Shown one piece after another: positions 22,416 through 23,610 of a stretch of 23,610 bases of DNA. Below the pieces are notes generated by a model. The model had not been told where the DNA came from, made no database searches, and was given only the letters and a program-made list of their open reading frames with translations. How positions within the stretch are numbered: position 1 is the stretch's first letter; every line of letters starts with the position of its first letter. Source of the DNA: JAJFUI01 sp039679885 (GTDB lineage Bacteria; Planctomycetota; Planctomycetia; Pirellulales; Thermoguttaceae); contig JBDKUC010000451.1 of the NCBI GenBank assembly GCA_039679885.1, forward strand, positions 1-23,610, read 5' to 3'. The translations under genes and the position numbers were made by a program.

Positions 22416-23288
22416 ATGGAAGAGTCGCCTGCCACCGTCGACCAGCTTGCTCGTTTAGCCCAGTTGGAGTCCGAATTCCGGCGGACGCTGGAGGCCGAAA
22501 AGCTCGAAGCGATGGCTGAGTTCGCGGCCGGCGCCGGCCACGAGATCAACAACCCGCTGACGGTCATCTCAGGCCGCGCGCAACTGCTCCTGCGTGAAGA
22601 ATGCGATCCCGAGCGGCGGCATGCCCTGACGCTGATCAGCGCCCAGGCGGTGCGGGTCTACGAGATGATCGCCGACATGATGCTCTTCGCACGCCCTCCA
22701 CGGCCGGAACTTCAGCCAGTCGAACTGGTGAAACTGATCGACGACGTCGTCGCGGAGGCGCAGGCAGCGGCGTCAACGGCTTTCGCCCGGTCGAGCGCGG
22801 AACGGCACACGGAGATTCGCCGCACGGGTGAGCCCGGCCCGATCGTCGTCGAGGCCGATCCCGTGCAACTCAGCGTCGCGCTGCGAGCGATCCTGCAAAA
22901 CGCGCTCGATGCGCTGGCTGGCGGCGGGCGCATCGAGATCAGCATCGCGCGTCCCATGGGCTCCGTCAGCGCTGATTCACCGCCGGAATCGGGCGAGGCC
23001 AGCATGCCCCCGGAAATCGTGCGTCCGAAATCCGAGATCCGAAATCCTGAGTTGCCACGCGAGGTGCTGATCCGCCTCCGCGACAACGGCCCGGGCATGA
23101 CGCCTGAGGAGCGCCGCCACATCTTCGATCCGTTCTATTCCGCACGGCAGGCCGGCCGAGGACTTGGGCTCGGACTCTCGAAGGCCTGGCGAATCGTGAC
23201 CAATCACGGCGGCCGGATCGACGTCGAGAGCCAGCCGGGTCGCGGCGCGACGTTCACCGTCGCGATTCCATCGCGAGCGAGCGGCTGA
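22416..23288 (+). CDS. Small soluble sensor histidine kinase
   Basis: A 290-residue kinase with no transmembrane segment and no recognised sensor domain; residues 1-35 form a coiled coil. The H-box is GAGHEINNPL (H42), the N-box ILQNALDAL (N162), G1 DNGPGM (about 223-228), the F-box IFDPFYS and G2 GRGLGLGLSK. Between N-box and G1 is a Pro/Ser-rich insertion (about 180-214) partly encoded by three tandem TCCGARA heptamers, giving RPKSEIRNP. It should autophosphorylate H42 using ATP. No receiver is adjacent downstream; the HTH-receiver gene two positions upstream is a possible partner. The Shine-Dalgarno is weak (AAGG, 14 nt). Confidence 0.92.
   Translation: MEESPATVDQLARLAQLESEFRRTLEAEKLEAMAEFAAGAGHEINNPLTVISGRAQLLLREECDPERRHALTLISAQAVRVYEMIADMMLFARPPRPELQPVELVKLIDDVVAEAQAAASTAFARSSAERHTEIRRTGEPGPIVVEADPVQLSVALRAILQNALDALAGGGRIEISIARPMGSVSADSPPESGEASMPPEIVRPKSEIRNPELPREVLIRLRDNGPGMTPEERRHIFDPFYSARQAGRGLGLGLSKAWRIVTNHGGRIDVESQPGRGATFTVAIPSRASG
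23024..23044 (+). repeat. Tandem heptamers TCCGARA inside the kinase gene
   Basis: TCCGAAA, TCCGAGA and TCCGAAA follow each other (23024, 23031, 23038), then TCC. 21 bp equals 7 codons, so the frame is kept. The repeat falls in a surface loop of the ATPase domain. Similar heptamer runs are common between genes in planctomycetes and relatives (general knowledge, not checked here). Confidence 0.85.
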
Positions 23289-23376
23289 CGAGCGGATCGC
23301 CAATGCAACAGGCATGGCCGTGTCGGGCTGCCGCGTCTCGGGAGTCCTTTCGCCAGGCAGAAGTCGACAGCCTAGT

Positions 23377-23488
23377 GTACTGTCTCAGAAATGACGGTCT
23401 GTATGTTGCATCATTCAGGACGAATGGGCGTCTTGCGTGGGCATAATTCGACGGCGAACATGCTTGCTGTCTCGCTGCGCTCGCTTAG
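23377..23488 (-). repeat. Dispersed palindromic repeat, copy 2, cut by an IS
   Basis: Inverted copy of 11663-11780. The similarity stops exactly at CTTAG (23484-23488). In copy 1 the palindrome continues as CAAGCATG, while here IS-like sequence follows. It fills most of the 208-bp gap after the kinase gene. Confidence 0.85.
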
Positions 23489-23610
23489 ACGCTGTTTCAA
23501 TACCTGGATTTCAGTTGGACAAACCGGTTGGCGCAGAGAATCGCTGCGGCCAACTCATGAAAGGCTTGGAAGTGCGTCCCCCATCGCTCGTAACAAAGTT
23601 TCAGCCGACG
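23488..23610 (-). mobile_element. Insertion sequence, one end only (probably IS5-like)
   Basis: The IS appears to begin at about 23488 with GACGCTGTTTCAATACC, which fits the terminal inverted repeats of many IS5-family elements. It interrupts the repeat next to TTA, a target seen in the IS427 group. The other end is outside the window, so length and target duplication cannot be checked. Confidence 0.6.
23497..23610 (-). CDS. Transposase C-terminal end (partial)
   Basis: The last 37 codons of a minus-strand gene entering from the right edge: RRLKLCYERWGTHFQAFHEL, then AAAILCANRFVQLKSRY and TGA. The pattern YERxxxxFxAFxxLAxxxLCxNRF fits the end of IS5-family DDE transposases. The catalytic DDE residues are outside the window. 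The stop lies about 9 bp from the inferred IS end, as is usual for such compact elements. Confidence 0.7.
   Translation of the reverse strand, partial: RRLKLCYERWGTHFQAFHELAAAILCANRFVQLKSRY

Overview
The window looks like GC-rich chromosomal DNA of a planctomycete, probably a Pirellulales-type member. The inference rests on gene content: two short proteins that fuse an excisionase-type helix-turn-helix to a receiver domain, an NPCBM-tailed secreted glycosidase-like protein, a URO-D-family methyltransferase-like protein, a DnaG-like Toprim protein, TCCGAAA-type heptamer repeats and a planctomycete-style tyrosine recombinase. No rRNA or taxonomic marker is present, so the assignment is not proven.

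Left part (1-8470). A Cu+-type P-type ATPase runs off the left edge on the minus strand. Upstream of it lies a tightly overlapping minus-strand signalling operon: a three-PAS hybrid histidine kinase with receiver and HPt, then an intact REC-HD-GYP protein (ATGA overlap), a REC-HD-GYP protein with degraded metal ligands (GTGA overlap), and a stand-alone receiver (4-nt gap). A second stand-alone receiver is transcribed divergently. This looks like a multistep phosphorelay ending in cyclic-di-GMP turnover plus a possible non-catalytic partner. A tRNA-Ser(CGA) follows.

Middle part (8471-16209). A DegT/DnrJ/EryC1-type PLP enzyme, then a HTH-receiver protein with a degenerate receiver and a clear terminator, then a repeat-rich intergenic patch. 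On the minus strand follow a large secreted clan GH-D-like protein with an NPCBM domain and a DnaG/Toprim-like protein.

Integrated element (16210-20315). A 4083-bp element sits in the 3' end of tRNA-Val(TAC) and is bounded by a 23-bp direct repeat. Everything in it is on the plus strand: an HUH rolling-circle Rep, a small unknown protein, an excisionase-like HTH protein and a tyrosine integrase. The layout resembles a stripped-down actinomycete AICE (rep-xis-int beside a tRNA att site) without a transfer gene. The integrase frame runs through the att core. In the integrated state it ends inside the tRNA; in the excised circle it would stay open for 71 further codons now stranded at the left end, followed at once by a hairpin. 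Paired AGCGCACA octamers flank the core on both sides like integrase arm sites. A nested stem-loop of about 183 nt and a perfect 10-bp hairpin inside rep are candidate replication origins. This is the most interesting part of the window.

Right part (20368-23610). A consensus sigma70-type promoter drives a second HTH-receiver protein with an intact receiver, paralogous to the one at 10901. A URO-D-family protein and a small histidine kinase follow. At the edge is the 3' end of an IS transposase, inserted in a roughly 112-bp repeat whose uninterrupted copy lies inverted at 11663-11780.
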